Shown: positions 38,451 to 47,349, counted from the stretch's first letter. The stretch is DNA of 64,000 nt from SKPT01 sp040905445 (GCA_040905445.1 JBBDRN010000034.1:1-64000), one strand, 5' to 3'. Notes: generated by a model from the letters alone, not told the origin. A program made the numbers and translations.

Positions 38451-38456
38451 TATACT
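38451..38456 (+). promoter_or_regulatory. -10 box 7 bases from the dut start
   Basis: TATACT-GCCCGTC-GTG, consistent with a leaderless transcript. Confidence 0.55.
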
Positions 38457-38463
38457 GCCCGTC

Positions 38464-38934
38464 GTGACACGAGTTGCGGTACAACAAGAAGTTGTGAGCA
38501 TCGCGGTGCGACGGCTGGCCGGGTCGGAAGACCTTGATCTGCCGGGATATGCGTCCGCGCAGGCGGCGGGAATGGACCTGCGGGCCGCCGTGCCCCGGCC
38601 CGTGACGCTCGCCGTTGGCGCGATCGAGATGATCCCGACCGGGTTGGCGATCGCCCTGCCGCCGGGCTACGAGGCGCAGGTGCGGCCGCGGTCCGGGCTC
38701 GCGGTCAAGCACGGCATCGGGATCCCCAACGCTCCGGGAACGATCGACGCCGATTACCGCGGCGAGGTGACGGTGGGGCTGATCAACTGGGGCCGCGGCC
38801 CGTTCGTCATCGAGCGCGGGATGCGGATCGCCCAGCTCGTCGTGGCGCCGGTCAGCCGGGCGGCCTGGCGCGAGGTGGCGGAGTTGGAGCCGACGGAGCG
38901 CGGCGAGGGCGGGTTCGGACACACCGGAAGCTGA
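38464..38934 (+). CDS. dut: dUTP diphosphatase
   Basis: Hydrolyses dUTP to dUMP, keeping uracil out of DNA and feeding thymidylate synthesis. 156 residues with all five dUTPase motifs: AAGMDLRAAV, PRSGLAVKHG, NAPGTIDADYRGEV, RGMRIAQLV and the C-terminal arm RGEGGFGHTGS. It is expected to be a homotrimer. The GTG start lies 7 bases after TATACT, and there is no ribosome-binding site, so the message looks leaderless. Confidence 0.95.
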   Translation: MTRVAVQQEVVSIAVRRLAGSEDLDLPGYASAQAAGMDLRAAVPRPVTLAVGAIEMIPTGLAIALPPGYEAQVRPRSGLAVKHGIGIPNAPGTIDADYRGEVTVGLINWGRGPFVIERGMRIAQLVVAPVSRAAWREVAELEPTERGEGGFGHTGS

Positions 38935-39034
38935 GGGAGAGCGGGCCGCGGGCAGGCTGGAGTCTGTCGCGGCCGCGCCGAGGGTGGCGTTGTTGCCGGG
39001 CGCGGTTTGATGTCGTGGGGCCGAGGTAGCAAGG

Positions 39035-40156
39035 ATGCGACGCACATGGTTCTGGGTGTCGTTGGGCATCGCGATCGGCGTGATGCCCCTCGTGGCGGCG
39101 GGCTGCGCTTCGCATCTGGCGGGCGTGATCGTGACCGCGCCGAACGCCGGGCTCGGGCTGGCCCAGGTCGAGGCGCTGCCCGACGTGGCGACGGGGCGTG
39201 AGCCGGAGTATCGCTTTCGCGTGACCGTCGGGCCGCCGACGGCGTCGCTGGCGGTGCGCGTGCTGGACCCGGCGGCGAGCCCGCTGCTGGGTGTGACGGC
39301 CGAGCCGCGATCGGACAGCCCGGGGCGCTACCGTTTTCACCTGGTCTACGCCGACCCGTCGCAGGTGGTCGAGGTCGAAGGTGGCCCTGCCGGGCCGCAG
39401 GCGACGGTGCTGGTGCTGCACGGGCTGTTCGGGCGCAAGGACACGCTGCCGACGATGTGGGCGCGGATGCTCGCCGGCGCGGGCTACCGCGCGGTGCTCG
39501 TGGACATGCGCGGGCACGGGCGGTCGACGGGGCATTACGTCAGCTACGGTGTGCGCGAGTCGCGCGACCTCGTGCAGGTGATCGACGACCTGGAGCGCCG
39601 CGGCCTGCTGGTGGGCCGGCTGGGCGTGCTGGGCATCTCGTTCGGGGGCTCGACGGCGATTCAGCTCGCGGCGATCGACGACCGGGTCGAGGCGGTGGTG
39701 GCGCTGGCGCCGTTCAACACGATGCGCGAGGCGGTGTCGGACTTCGGGCGCGCGGTGGCGGGTCCGCTCGGGCCGTTCCTGCCCGAGGGGATGATCCAGC
39801 GCGCGGTGACGGCGACGGAGTCGCGGACGGGGGTGGACCCGGCGCTGAGCAACGCGGGGGCGGCCCTGGGGCGGACGCGCGCCGCGGTGCTGCTGGTGCA
39901 TGGGCAGCAGGACGTGCACGTGCCGGTGGCGCACAGTGTGGCCCTGCGGCGGGCGATGCAGGGGCCGGGGCACCTGATGGTGCTGGCCGGCGAGACGCAT
40001 ATGACGCTGACCGCCACGCCGGGGCCCTCGCTGGTGGACGTCAGCGAGGAGGCGGTGAGCTGGTTCGACCACTGGCTGCTCGACGAGGACGGTGCCCAGC
40101 CGCTGCCGACAGAGCACCTGCTGGTCACCGGCGAGCCGGCCGCGGGCGGGGAGTGA
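39035..40156 (+). CDS. Alpha/beta hydrolase, probable lipoprotein
   Basis: 373 residues. The N-terminus VSLGIAIGVMPLVAAGCASH is a lipoprotein signal with the lipobox AAGC. A beta-rich stretch to about residue 125 is followed by a hydrolase fold: oxyanion VLVLHGLFGRKDT, nucleophile GVLGISFGGST, acid VLLVHGQQDVHVP and histidine LAGETHMTL. The substrate is unknown; an envelope location is inferred. GCAAGG lies just upstream of the ATG. Confidence 0.83.
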   Translation: MRRTWFWVSLGIAIGVMPLVAAGCASHLAGVIVTAPNAGLGLAQVEALPDVATGREPEYRFRVTVGPPTASLAVRVLDPAASPLLGVTAEPRSDSPGRYRFHLVYADPSQVVEVEGGPAGPQATVLVLHGLFGRKDTLPTMWARMLAGAGYRAVLVDMRGHGRSTGHYVSYGVRESRDLVQVIDDLERRGLLVGRLGVLGISFGGSTAIQLAAIDDRVEAVVALAPFNTMREAVSDFGRAVAGPLGPFLPEGMIQRAVTATESRTGVDPALSNAGAALGRTRAAVLLVHGQQDVHVPVAHSVALRRAMQGPGHLMVLAGETHMTLTATPGPSLVDVSEEAVSWFDHWLLDEDGAQPLPTEHLLVTGEPAAGGE

Positions 40157-40399
40157 ATCGGCCGCTGCGCGGCACGGGACGCGATTCGCAATTCAGGCGG
40201 CTGTCAAGGGTTGGCGCGCGATCTGGTGCGTCGGCTGGCATGTTGGTGCGCGATGTGCCGCTGGGATTGGTTGGGGGGCGTGGCCAAGGGGGGAAAGTGC
40301 GATAACGCGCTGGCCGCCGATAAGCGATCGCGGGATCGCGTCGATATTCGCCTCGGTGGAGGCGCTTGGCGTGTTGATCGCCGACATGGAGGGTGGCCG

Positions 40400-40759
40400 A
40401 TGCTCAGTGAGCTCGTCGATGTCGAGCAGGCGGGGGCGGTGGTGACGGTGCGGGTGCGGACGCCCGAGCTGGCGCATGACCAGATGCAGCAGCTCGTCGT
40501 CGAGTGCCTTGAGCGGATGCGCTGCCATCACGCCTACCACTTTGTCTTCGACCTGTCGCAGGTGACGTTCCTCGCGTCGGCATGCGTCGGCGCGCTGGTC
40601 GAGCTGCTGCGCGAGGTCGAGCCGGTGCGCGGCCGGATCGTCATGGTCGGCTGCCAGGAGAGCGTGGCGTTCATGCTTCAGGTCACGCGCCTCGAGCAGG
40701 TCTTCCCGATGTTCGACGACGAGAACGAGGCGATCGCGGCGCTGCGTCATTCGGGGTGA
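40400..40759 (+). CDS. STAS-domain protein lacking the usual phospho-serine
   Basis: 119 residues, one STAS domain of the anti-anti-sigma type. The core reads HFVFDLSQVTFLASACVGAL. In SpoIIAA-like proteins this site reads F(M/I)DSSGLG, where the second Ser is phosphorylated by the anti-sigma kinase; here that position is Ala, although the first Ser remains. It may therefore be a constitutively active antagonist or use another mode of control. ATG 40400 has GGAGG about eight bases upstream. No partner sigma or kinase is adjacent. Confidence 0.82.
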   Translation: MLSELVDVEQAGAVVTVRVRTPELAHDQMQQLVVECLERMRCHHAYHFVFDLSQVTFLASACVGALVELLREVEPVRGRIVMVGCQESVAFMLQVTRLEQVFPMFDDENEAIAALRHSG

Positions 40760-40782
40760 ACCGCGGGCTTCCCGCATGGTTC
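40758..40782. terminator. Hairpin across two convergent stop codons
   Basis: GAACCGCGGG-CTT-CCCGC-AT-GGTTC spans the STAS and OppA-like stop codons. GGTTCAACGC at its right edge also occurs at 53441-53450, so it may be a repeat copy that now works as a bidirectional terminator. Confidence 0.5.
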
Positions 40783-42517
40783 AACGCTCGACGCGCACGT
40801 TGTCGAAGCGCCAGCGCATCCAGGCGTTGGGCGTCGGGCCCGTGACGCGCGCCGGGTCCCAGAGGTTGATGCCGACGTACTGAAAGATCATCGCCATCGG
40901 CTGCTCGTCGAGCAGGAGGGCCTCGGCTTCGCGCAGCAGGGCGAGGCGGCGGGCGTTGTCGGGTTCGTCGGCCGCCTCGTCGAGCAGCGCGTCGTACCGC
41001 GCGTTCGACCAGCCCGTCTCGTTGCCCGCGTCCTGGATGCGCTTGCGGTCGAGCCAGTAGGTCGGCTCCGGGTAGGAGCCGATCCAGGACGCGCGGCAGA
41101 TGGTGTAGTCGTGGTTGTTCTTGCGGTCGTTGAAGTGGGGCAGGCTGACTTCCTCCAGGCTCACGTGCACGTTGAGGTGCTCGCGCCACATGGCGCGGAC
41201 GGCCTCGGCGACGGGGCCATGCTCCCCCTCACTGTTGTAGAGAATGCTCAGGCCGTCGATCCCCTGGCCATCGGGATGCCCGGCGTCGGCGAGGAGCTGG
41301 CGCGCCGCTTCCGGGTCGAAGCCGACGCCATGCTCCGCGGGTGGGTCGTAGCCGGGGATGACGTCGGGCGGGATGTAGGTCCGGGCGACCGGCTGGTTCA
41401 GCCGCGTGATGCGCTGGACGATCTGCTCGCGGTCGATCGCCATCGAAAGCGCCCGGCGGACGCGCGGGTCGGCCAGCGGATTGTCCCCGCCGCCGGGGAG
41501 CGTCGGCCCGCAGTTGAAGTTGTAGAAGTAGGTGCCCGCGATCGTCGCCGTATGCACGTCGTCGCGCGACGCGTCGGCGACGAGGCCGGCGGCGAGATCC
41601 CCGCTGGGCATGTTGGGCCAGATGTCGGCCCGACCGCGGCGGTAGGTCAGCGCGGCGTTCTGGGCGTCGGGGATGATCCGCTCCAGGATCGACCCGTTGG
41701 CGAGCGCGGCACCGTTCCAGTACGTCTCGCTCGCGGTCATCAGCAGGTAGCGGCGCGGCTGGTGGTCCGAGAGCTTGTAGGGGCCGTTGGTCACGAGGCG
41801 GTTGGCGTCGGTCCAGTGGCCGCTGGGCATGCGCATCGCCCCGGACGCCGGGTCGAGCTGCTGGGCCTCGGCGATGGAGGCGCGGTGGACGGGCATGAAG
41901 GTGACGAAGGTCGTCAGCAGGGGGAAGTAGGGGGCCGGGCGCTCGAGCTCGACGACGAGCGTGCGGTCGTCGGGGGCAGATAGGCCGACCGTGTCGTTGA
42001 ACCGCGCCTCGGCCGTCTCCCAGAGTTGCTCCGCGGCATCGCCGCCGCCCGCCCGGTCGCGCGTGGCGAGGTATTGCCGGAGCTGGTCCTGTCGCCAGCG
42101 GAGGAAGGCTTCGGCCCCTCGGATGCGATACATGAGGGTGCTGTAGTTGCTCGCCATCTCAGGGAGCATCGCGCGGCGCCACGCGAAGATGAAGTCCCGG
42201 GCGACGACCGGCTCACCGGTCGACCAGCGGGCATCGTCGCGCAGGTGGAACGTGTAGGTCAGCCCGTCGTCGGAGACCTCCCACCGCTCGGCGACGGCGG
42301 GAACGAGCTCGCCCTTGTCGAAGTCGTAATCGAGCAGCGGCTCGTAGAGGTGCTCCAGGACGCGGATGTCGTGGACCCAGATCGCGGCTTGCGGGTCGAG
42401 GCCGGCGTGCTCCGCGTTGGAGATGTAGACGAGGTCCGCGTCGGGGACGGGCTCCTCGCAGCCGACGAGGGCCAGCGGCACGCACAGGACAAGGGCGGCA
42501 GTGAGACATCGAAGCAT
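40781..42517 (-). CDS. Peptide/oligosaccharide ABC transporter binding lipoprotein
   Basis: 578 residues. A lipoprotein signal (LTAALVLCVPLALVGCEEP, lipobox LVGC) is followed by a family 5 solute-binding fold: GLDPQAAIWVHDIRVLEHLY, WEVSDDGLTYTFHLRDDARW, VRRALSMAIDREQIV and the C-terminal MAMIFQYVGINLWDP. It is OppA-like and should bind oligopeptides (or oligosaccharides) outside the inner membrane. No permease or ATPase genes are adjacent. The 5' end overlaps the preceding frame by 259 bases, so the two are probably co-transcribed; no clear Shine-Dalgarno sequence is visible. Confidence 0.9.
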   Translation of the reverse strand: MLRCLTAALVLCVPLALVGCEEPVPDADLVYISNAEHAGLDPQAAIWVHDIRVLEHLYEPLLDYDFDKGELVPAVAERWEVSDDGLTYTFHLRDDARWSTGEPVVARDFIFAWRRAMLPEMASNYSTLMYRIRGAEAFLRWRQDQLRQYLATRDRAGGGDAAEQLWETAEARFNDTVGLSAPDDRTLVVELERPAPYFPLLTTFVTFMPVHRASIAEAQQLDPASGAMRMPSGHWTDANRLVTNGPYKLSDHQPRRYLLMTASETYWNGAALANGSILERIIPDAQNAALTYRRGRADIWPNMPSGDLAAGLVADASRDDVHTATIAGTYFYNFNCGPTLPGGGDNPLADPRVRRALSMAIDREQIVQRITRLNQPVARTYIPPDVIPGYDPPAEHGVGFDPEAARQLLADAGHPDGQGIDGLSILYNSEGEHGPVAEAVRAMWREHLNVHVSLEEVSLPHFNDRKNNHDYTICRASWIGSYPEPTYWLDRKRIQDAGNETGWSNARYDALLDEAADEPDNARRLALLREAEALLLDEQPMAMIFQYVGINLWDPARVTGPTPNAWMRWRFDNVRVER

Positions 42518-43038
42518 GGCGGCGGATCTCGCAGGGGGTGGGTGAGCGTGATGGTGAGGTCGCCCGGCCAGGCGTTGTCGGCGCCGGGTTGCGTGGCCGG
42601 GGTGGTGCCGGGGTCGGGGGCGTCATCGTTCTGTGGGGCCGGGGGCGGCGTCGGCGGGCTGGCGGCGCCGGGCCAGAGGTGCCAGGCGACGAAGAGGGCG
42701 ACGAAGATAAGGACGAGAATGAACACCGCCAGGGCCATGCGCCAGCGGCGTTCGGACGTGGGCCGGCCGGGGCCGGTCGCGTCGTGGATCGTCGCGGCGG
42801 GGGCTTCCGCAGACTCGCCGGGGGCGGGCTCGGGCGAGGGCTGCTGCTCGATCTCGTGGTAATGCTGCTCCTCGGCAGGCGAGCCTTGGCGCGTGCGGGA
42901 GGCGTAGTGGCCCTGCCCATCGGCGCGGTCGAGGACGTAGAAGACGTTGCCTTCCTCGTCGCGGACGGCCCGCCCGATGTCCTGGTCGCGGATCCGGACG
43001 GGGCGGCCGGTGTGCGGACTGCGGATGGTAATGGGCAT
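42259..43038 (-). CDS. Hypothetical single-pass membrane protein
   Basis: 259 residues as read. The N-terminal 60 residues (MPITIRSPHTGRPVRIRDQD, VRDEEGNVFYVLDRADG) form a small globular part, then an acidic Pro-rich linker, one membrane segment at about 102-121 (MALAVFILVLIFVALFVAWH), and a Pro-rich tail. The last ~85 residues overlap the OppA-like gene and look like a shadow of it, so the true protein may stop near residue 175 if a frameshift exists; I see no stop codon in any nearby frame. TAGAAT lies 6 bases before ATG, suggesting a leaderless transcript. Confidence 0.6.
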   Translation of the reverse strand: MPITIRSPHTGRPVRIRDQDIGRAVRDEEGNVFYVLDRADGQGHYASRTRQGSPAEEQHYHEIEQQPSPEPAPGESAEAPAATIHDATGPGRPTSERRWRMALAVFILVLIFVALFVAWHLWPGAASPPTPPPAPQNDDAPDPGTTPATQPGADNAWPGDLTITLTHPLRDPPPCFDVSLPPLSCACRWPSSAARSPSPTRTSSTSPTRSTPASTRKPRSGSTTSASWSTSTSRCSITTSTRASSFPPSPSGGRSPTTG

Positions 43039-43044
43039 GCCGGG

Positions 43045-43050
43045 ATTCTA
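43045..43050 (-). promoter_or_regulatory. -10 box 6 bases from the membrane-protein start
   Basis: TAGAAT-CCCGGC-ATG on the minus strand, probably also driving the OppA-like gene. Confidence 0.5.
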
Positions 43051-43255
43051 CCGGGGCACACCGAGAGAGAAAGAGGGCACGCGAAGGCGCGAAGGGCAGA
43101 AGGCGCCGCGAGGCGATGACCGGGCACGCCCTCGCCTGCCCGCTTCACGTGCCTCTCGCCCCCTTCGCGGTTCTGTCCTGCGCTCTCGTCCTGGCTTCAT
43201 GGGGTGGACACCCGTTTCAAGTGCAATCACGGGGTATTCCGATAACAGTGGCGTC

Positions 43256-45190
43256 GTGGTTGATGAGCCTAACTCTATTTTTCGTCGGAACATGGCGGCG
43301 CTGACGACGCGGGAGCCGGAGCTGGCGCAGCGGGTGTTGGCGGCTGTGCCGGCCGCGTTGGAGTGGCAGGAGGCGCGCAGCGGCGTGTTGACCGCCACGA
43401 TCGAGCAGGGGGGTCGGCCGCTCTGGCTGGCCAGCCGCTTCGACCCGGTGCAGGAGGCGGGCAAGCTGGCGGCCGAGGTCGACCACGAGGCGAGCGCGTG
43501 CGTCGTCGTGCTCGGGATGGGGCTGGGGTACCACGTTGCGGAGGTGGCGCGGCAGGCGGGCGGGCACGGGCTGGTGATCGTCCATGAGCCGGACGTCGCC
43601 CTGATGCGCGCGGTGCTCGAGCGGGTGGACCACAGCGCGTGGCTGGGTCGGCCCGACGTGATCGTCGTCGACGCGACGGTGGACCGCGCGGGGCTGACGC
43701 AGCGGGTGGAGCGGTTCGCGGGCGTGCTGACGCAGGGGACGCGCCTGCTGACGCACCCGCCCAGTCGACGGCTGCATGGCGAGGCGCTGGCGGCGTTCGG
43801 GCAGACGGTGACGCAGACGCTGGCGTTCTGCCGCACGAACGTGGCGACGGCGCTGATCAACTCGGCGCGGACCTGCCGCAACCTGGCGTGCAACCTGGAC
43901 CACTACCTCGCGGGGGCGGGGGTGGATGAGCTGCACAACGCGGCGGCGGGCAGCCCGGCCGTATGCGTTGCGGCCGGGCCGAGCCTGGCGAAGAACGTCG
44001 ACCTGCTGCGCGACCCGCGGGTGCGGGCGAACGTGGTGGTGATCACCGCCCAGACGACGCTCAAGCCGCTGCTGGACCGGGGGATTCGGCCTGACTTTGT
44101 GACGGCGCTGGACTACTCGCGGATCTGCGAGCGCTTTTACGAGAACCTGCCGGAGTTGGCGGACGTGACGTTGGTGGCCGAGCCCAAGGCGCACCCGACG
44201 ATCCTGGAGAGCTTTCCGGGGCCGATCCGGCTGCTGCGCAACGCCTTCAGCGATGGCGTCGTCGCGGGGCTCGCGCCGCGGGGGATGAAGATGCCGGCCG
44301 CGACGACGGTTGCGCACCTGTCGTTCTACCTCGCGCAGCACCTTGGCTGCGACCCGATCATGCTCATCGGGCAGGACCTGGGCTTCAGCGACGGGCTGTA
44401 CTACTGCCCAGGCACTGCGGCGCACCAGGTGTGGTCGGCGGAGCTCGGGCCCTTCAACACGCTGGAGATGATGGAGTGGGAGCGGATCGTGCGGCACCGC
44501 AACCACCTGCGCCGGGTCGAGGGCGTGGACGGCACGCCGATCTACACCGACGAGCAGATGGCGACGTACCAGGGGCAGTTCGAGCGGGACTTCGCGCAGG
44601 CCCGGCAGCGGATCATCGACGCGACCGAAGGCGGCGTGGTGAAGGCGGGGGCGGAGGTGATGCCGCTGGCCGAGGCGCTGGCGCAGTTCGCGACGCAGCC
44701 AGTGCCTGCGCTGCCGCTGCCGGGGCGCGAGCTGGACGCCGATCGGCTTGAAGCGCTGGTCGGGCGGCTGGAGGCGCGGCGGCGGGAGATTGACGATCTC
44801 AAACGCACGAGCAAGCGGTGCGTACCGCTGCTCGAGGGCATGTTGCGACACCAGCGGGACCAGAAGCGCGTCTATCGGCTGTACCAGGAATTGCAGGCCC
44901 ACCAGCGCCGCGTCGGCGCGGCGCTCGACGCCGCCTTCCAGCTCGTCAGCTCGCTGAACACCATCGGCGCGATGAAGCGGGCCCGCGCGGACCGCGCGAT
45001 CGCCCACGCCGGCAGTGACGAGATGGCGCGGCAGCGGCGGCAGCTCGAGCGCGACATTGAGAACATGGACTGGCTGATCCAGGCGTGCGACGTGGCGCTC
45101 GATATCTTTGAAGAGGCGCTGGGCCGGGCGCGGGCGAGCCGGTCGCGCTGCAGTGCGGTGGCAGCACCGGGACCGCCGGTCCCGGCTTGA
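43256..45190 (+). CDS. DUF115/MptE-like (motility accessory factor family) protein
   Basis: About 644 residues. The central fold carries VCVAAGPSLAKNVDLLRD, VVITAQTTLKPLLDRGIRPD and PIMLIGQDLGFSDGLYYCPG, typical of the MAF/DUF115 family. This family includes archaeal 6-hydroxymethylpterin diphosphokinase MptE and bacterial proteins needed for flagellin or surface glycosylation. A helical C-terminal part follows. GTG 43256 was chosen because the family usually begins with a segment like FRRNMAALTTREPELAQR, which includes the ATG at 43292. The last residues (AAPGPPVPA) come from an intergenic CCGGGACCGCCGGTCCCGG repeat. It sits 26 bases before the next gene. Confidence 0.82.
   Translation: MVDEPNSIFRRNMAALTTREPELAQRVLAAVPAALEWQEARSGVLTATIEQGGRPLWLASRFDPVQEAGKLAAEVDHEASACVVVLGMGLGYHVAEVARQAGGHGLVIVHEPDVALMRAVLERVDHSAWLGRPDVIVVDATVDRAGLTQRVERFAGVLTQGTRLLTHPPSRRLHGEALAAFGQTVTQTLAFCRTNVATALINSARTCRNLACNLDHYLAGAGVDELHNAAAGSPAVCVAAGPSLAKNVDLLRDPRVRANVVVITAQTTLKPLLDRGIRPDFVTALDYSRICERFYENLPELADVTLVAEPKAHPTILESFPGPIRLLRNAFSDGVVAGLAPRGMKMPAATTVAHLSFYLAQHLGCDPIMLIGQDLGFSDGLYYCPGTAAHQVWSAELGPFNTLEMMEWERIVRHRNHLRRVEGVDGTPIYTDEQMATYQGQFERDFAQARQRIIDATEGGVVKAGAEVMPLAEALAQFATQPVPALPLPGRELDADRLEALVGRLEARRREIDDLKRTSKRCVPLLEGMLRHQRDQKRVYRLYQELQAHQRRVGAALDAAFQLVSSLNTIGAMKRARADRAIAHAGSDEMARQRRQLERDIENMDWLIQACDVALDIFEEALGRARASRSRCSAVAAPGPPVPA
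45170..45189. repeat. CCGGGACCnnCGGTCCCGG hairpin, single copy
   Basis: CCGGGACCGCCGGTCCCGGC matches the arms of the element at 32300-32465. Here it encodes the C-terminus of the DUF115-like protein and includes its stop region. Confidence 0.65.
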
Positions 45191-45216
45191 TGGGAACGCG
45201 TGATGCGCGGTGATGC

Positions 45217-46893
45217 ATGATGACGAGCCAGGCGGTCGCGCTGATTGTGACGGACGTTGAGCGCACGCGCTTCGGCCTGCGCTCGCGCGTGGGCGAGCAG
45301 CTCGCCGGACGCAGCGTGCTTGAGCAGACGCTGCGGCGGGCGGCGCGCGTGGCGCGCGTGAGTCGGCTGGTCGTGGTGCATCCGACAGGACAGCGGCCGC
45401 TGGAGCTCGTCGACGCGCGGGCGATCGCCCGGCCGATCGAGGTGTTCGCGTTCGATCCCGAGACGGCGGCCGACGAGCATTGGGCGGCCGCGCGGAAGTG
45501 GGCGATGGCGGCGTGGCGCGGGGGGCTCGGCGGCGCGTGCGGCTTCGACGAGGCGCTCCCTGCCGGGCCGCTCGCGGCGGCGCTGAAAGCGAGCGGGTCG
45601 GAGGCGGCGCTCGTGCTGCGCGCGGATTGGCCGCTGTTCGACGCAGGCTACGCCAGCGCGCAGGTGGCGATGCACCTCGAGCAGCCGGAGGCGTACAAGC
45701 TGACGTTCACGCAGGCGCCGCCCGGGCTGGCGGGGATCGTCGCCGGGCAGTCGACGCTGGATCAGCTCGCGGAGCATCACTCCAGCTTCGGGCAGGCGCT
45801 GGCGTACAACCCGCGCAAGCCGCGGGGCGATGCGATCGGGCGCGAGGTGAACCAGCCCATTTCCGCGGCGGTTCGGGACACGTATCGGCGGTTCGCATAT
45901 GACACGCCGCGCAGCGCGGCGCTGGTCGGGGCGATTGCCGAACAGCTCGGCGCAGAGTTCGAGGATGCCGATGCCGAGGCGGTGGTGGCCGCGGCGCGTC
46001 AGGTGGAGGCGGCGCGGCCGGAGGTGGTGCGTGGCTTTCTGCCGCAGCAGGTGACGCTGGAGCTGACGCCGCAGCGGCCGTCGCCGGGGCCGATCACGCC
46101 GCAGCATTACGTGTCGCTTGATCGCGCGGAGCTGGACCCGGTGCTCGCGCAGCGGATCGTGGCGCAGCTTGGCGATGGTGCGGGGGTGGTGGGCGACGTC
46201 GCGCTGCGGCTGGGCGGCCTGGGCGATGCGCTGCTGCACCCGGCGTGGGACGAGATCGTCCGCGATGCACATGAGGCAGGGGTGCTGGGCGTGTGCGTCG
46301 AGACCGACCTGCGCTGCGGGCGCGATGCACTGGATCGGCTGCTGGAGTTGCCCATCGACGCGGTGGCGGTGCGGCTGAACGCCGACTGTGGCGCGACGTA
46401 TCGGCAGGCGATGGGTGAGGACGCGTTCAAGCACGTGACGGACAACCTGCGCTACCTGATGGAGCAGCGCGGACGGCGCGAGGGTGCCGGTCGGCGGGGA
46501 TTGCCTTGGCTCGTGCCGCGGCTGGTGAAGACGGCCGAGACGATGCAGGACATGGAGCCGTTCTTCGATCGTTGGTTGCTGGTCGGTGCGCAGCCGGTGA
46601 TCGAGCCGGCGCAGTCGGGAGCCGGGCTGATGCCGGAGCTGAGCCCGGTGGCGATGGCGGGACCACGGCGGGTGGCGTGCCGTCAGCTCGGCGGGCGGAT
46701 GACGATCCTGAGCGACGGGCGGGTGGCGTTGTGCGACCAGGATTGGCAGGGCCGGGCCACGCTGGGCGACGCGCGGGAGGAGCCGCTGCTGACGATCTGG
46801 CAGCGGGCGCATGAGCATGCCGAGGCGCATGCCTGCGGGCGCTTTGAGCCGGCGGCACTGTGTGGGCGCTGCAGCGAGTGGCACCGCCCGTGA
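45217..46893 (+). CDS. Nucleotidyltransferase-like plus degenerate radical-SAM/SPASM protein
   Basis: 558 residues. The N-terminal ~230 resemble SpsF/CMP-sialate synthetase-type nucleotidyltransferases but with a weak nucleotide loop (VALIVTDVERTRFGLRSRVG). The next part follows a radical-SAM barrel: VTLELTPQRPSPGP where CxxxCxxC is expected after LELT, then LRLGGLGDALLHP in place of GxGEPLLHP, and EAGVLGVCVETD. The three cluster cysteines are missing (residues 285-292 are PQRPSPGP). The C-terminal SPASM-like domain keeps its cysteines: C488, C506, C540, C549, C552. It could bind one Fe-S cluster without radical chemistry. It directly follows the DUF115-like gene; a role in surface glycosylation is inferred. 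Confidence 0.72.
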   Translation: MMTSQAVALIVTDVERTRFGLRSRVGEQLAGRSVLEQTLRRAARVARVSRLVVVHPTGQRPLELVDARAIARPIEVFAFDPETAADEHWAAARKWAMAAWRGGLGGACGFDEALPAGPLAAALKASGSEAALVLRADWPLFDAGYASAQVAMHLEQPEAYKLTFTQAPPGLAGIVAGQSTLDQLAEHHSSFGQALAYNPRKPRGDAIGREVNQPISAAVRDTYRRFAYDTPRSAALVGAIAEQLGAEFEDADAEAVVAAARQVEAARPEVVRGFLPQQVTLELTPQRPSPGPITPQHYVSLDRAELDPVLAQRIVAQLGDGAGVVGDVALRLGGLGDALLHPAWDEIVRDAHEAGVLGVCVETDLRCGRDALDRLLELPIDAVAVRLNADCGATYRQAMGEDAFKHVTDNLRYLMEQRGRREGAGRRGLPWLVPRLVKTAETMQDMEPFFDRWLLVGAQPVIEPAQSGAGLMPELSPVAMAGPRRVACRQLGGRMTILSDGRVALCDQDWQGRATLGDAREEPLLTIWQRAHEHAEAHACGRFEPAALCGRCSEWHRP

Positions 46894-46917
46894 GGCGCGG
46901 TGTGGCGAGGGGGAGAG

Positions 46918-47349
46918 TCAGCGGCGGCGGTCGTCGTCCTCGGAGCCGCGCCACCAGTCGTCGCCGGGGTGGATCGGCGGCGGGGTGTCGAACGCGTCGC
47001 GCTCCTCGAACAGCTCATCCAGTGCCGGGCCCGCGTCCTCCCAAGGCTCGGCGAAAAGGTCGTCGCCCTCATCCTCCTCGTCGTCGAGCTCGTCATCCTC
47101 CCACATGGGCTGGCCATCCGGCCCGCGGTAGTCCGGATCGGTGGGGAAGATGTCGAACCCGAAGCCCCGGCCTGAGCAGCCCTCGGTGGCGCAGCACCAG
47201 GCGCCGTCCAGCCGGCCCTCGAACGCCTCCTCGCGCCACTCCATCAGGTAGCTCTCGTACTCCTGGCGGCAGTGGAGGCAGAAGACCTCCGTGGGGATGT
47301 CCGGCGGGCGGAACGGGTCGGTTTCCGGGTTGGGCCGATGGGCTTTCAT
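46918..47349 (-). CDS. Acidic protein with zinc-ribbon-like cysteines
   Basis: 143 residues. FCLHCRQEYESY and, 25 residues later, WCCATEGCSGRGFGFDI provide a CxxC...CCxxxxC arrangement likely to bind zinc. The C-terminal half is extremely acidic (WEDDELDDEEDEGDDLF). Short planctomycete proteins of this kind are known but have no assigned role; I do not recognise a named family. It is convergent with the preceding gene. Confidence 0.7.
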   Translation of the reverse strand: MKAHRPNPETDPFRPPDIPTEVFCLHCRQEYESYLMEWREEAFEGRLDGAWCCATEGCSGRGFGFDIFPTDPDYRGPDGQPMWEDDELDDEEDEGDDLFAEPWEDAGPALDELFEERDAFDTPPPIHPGDDWWRGSEDDDRRR

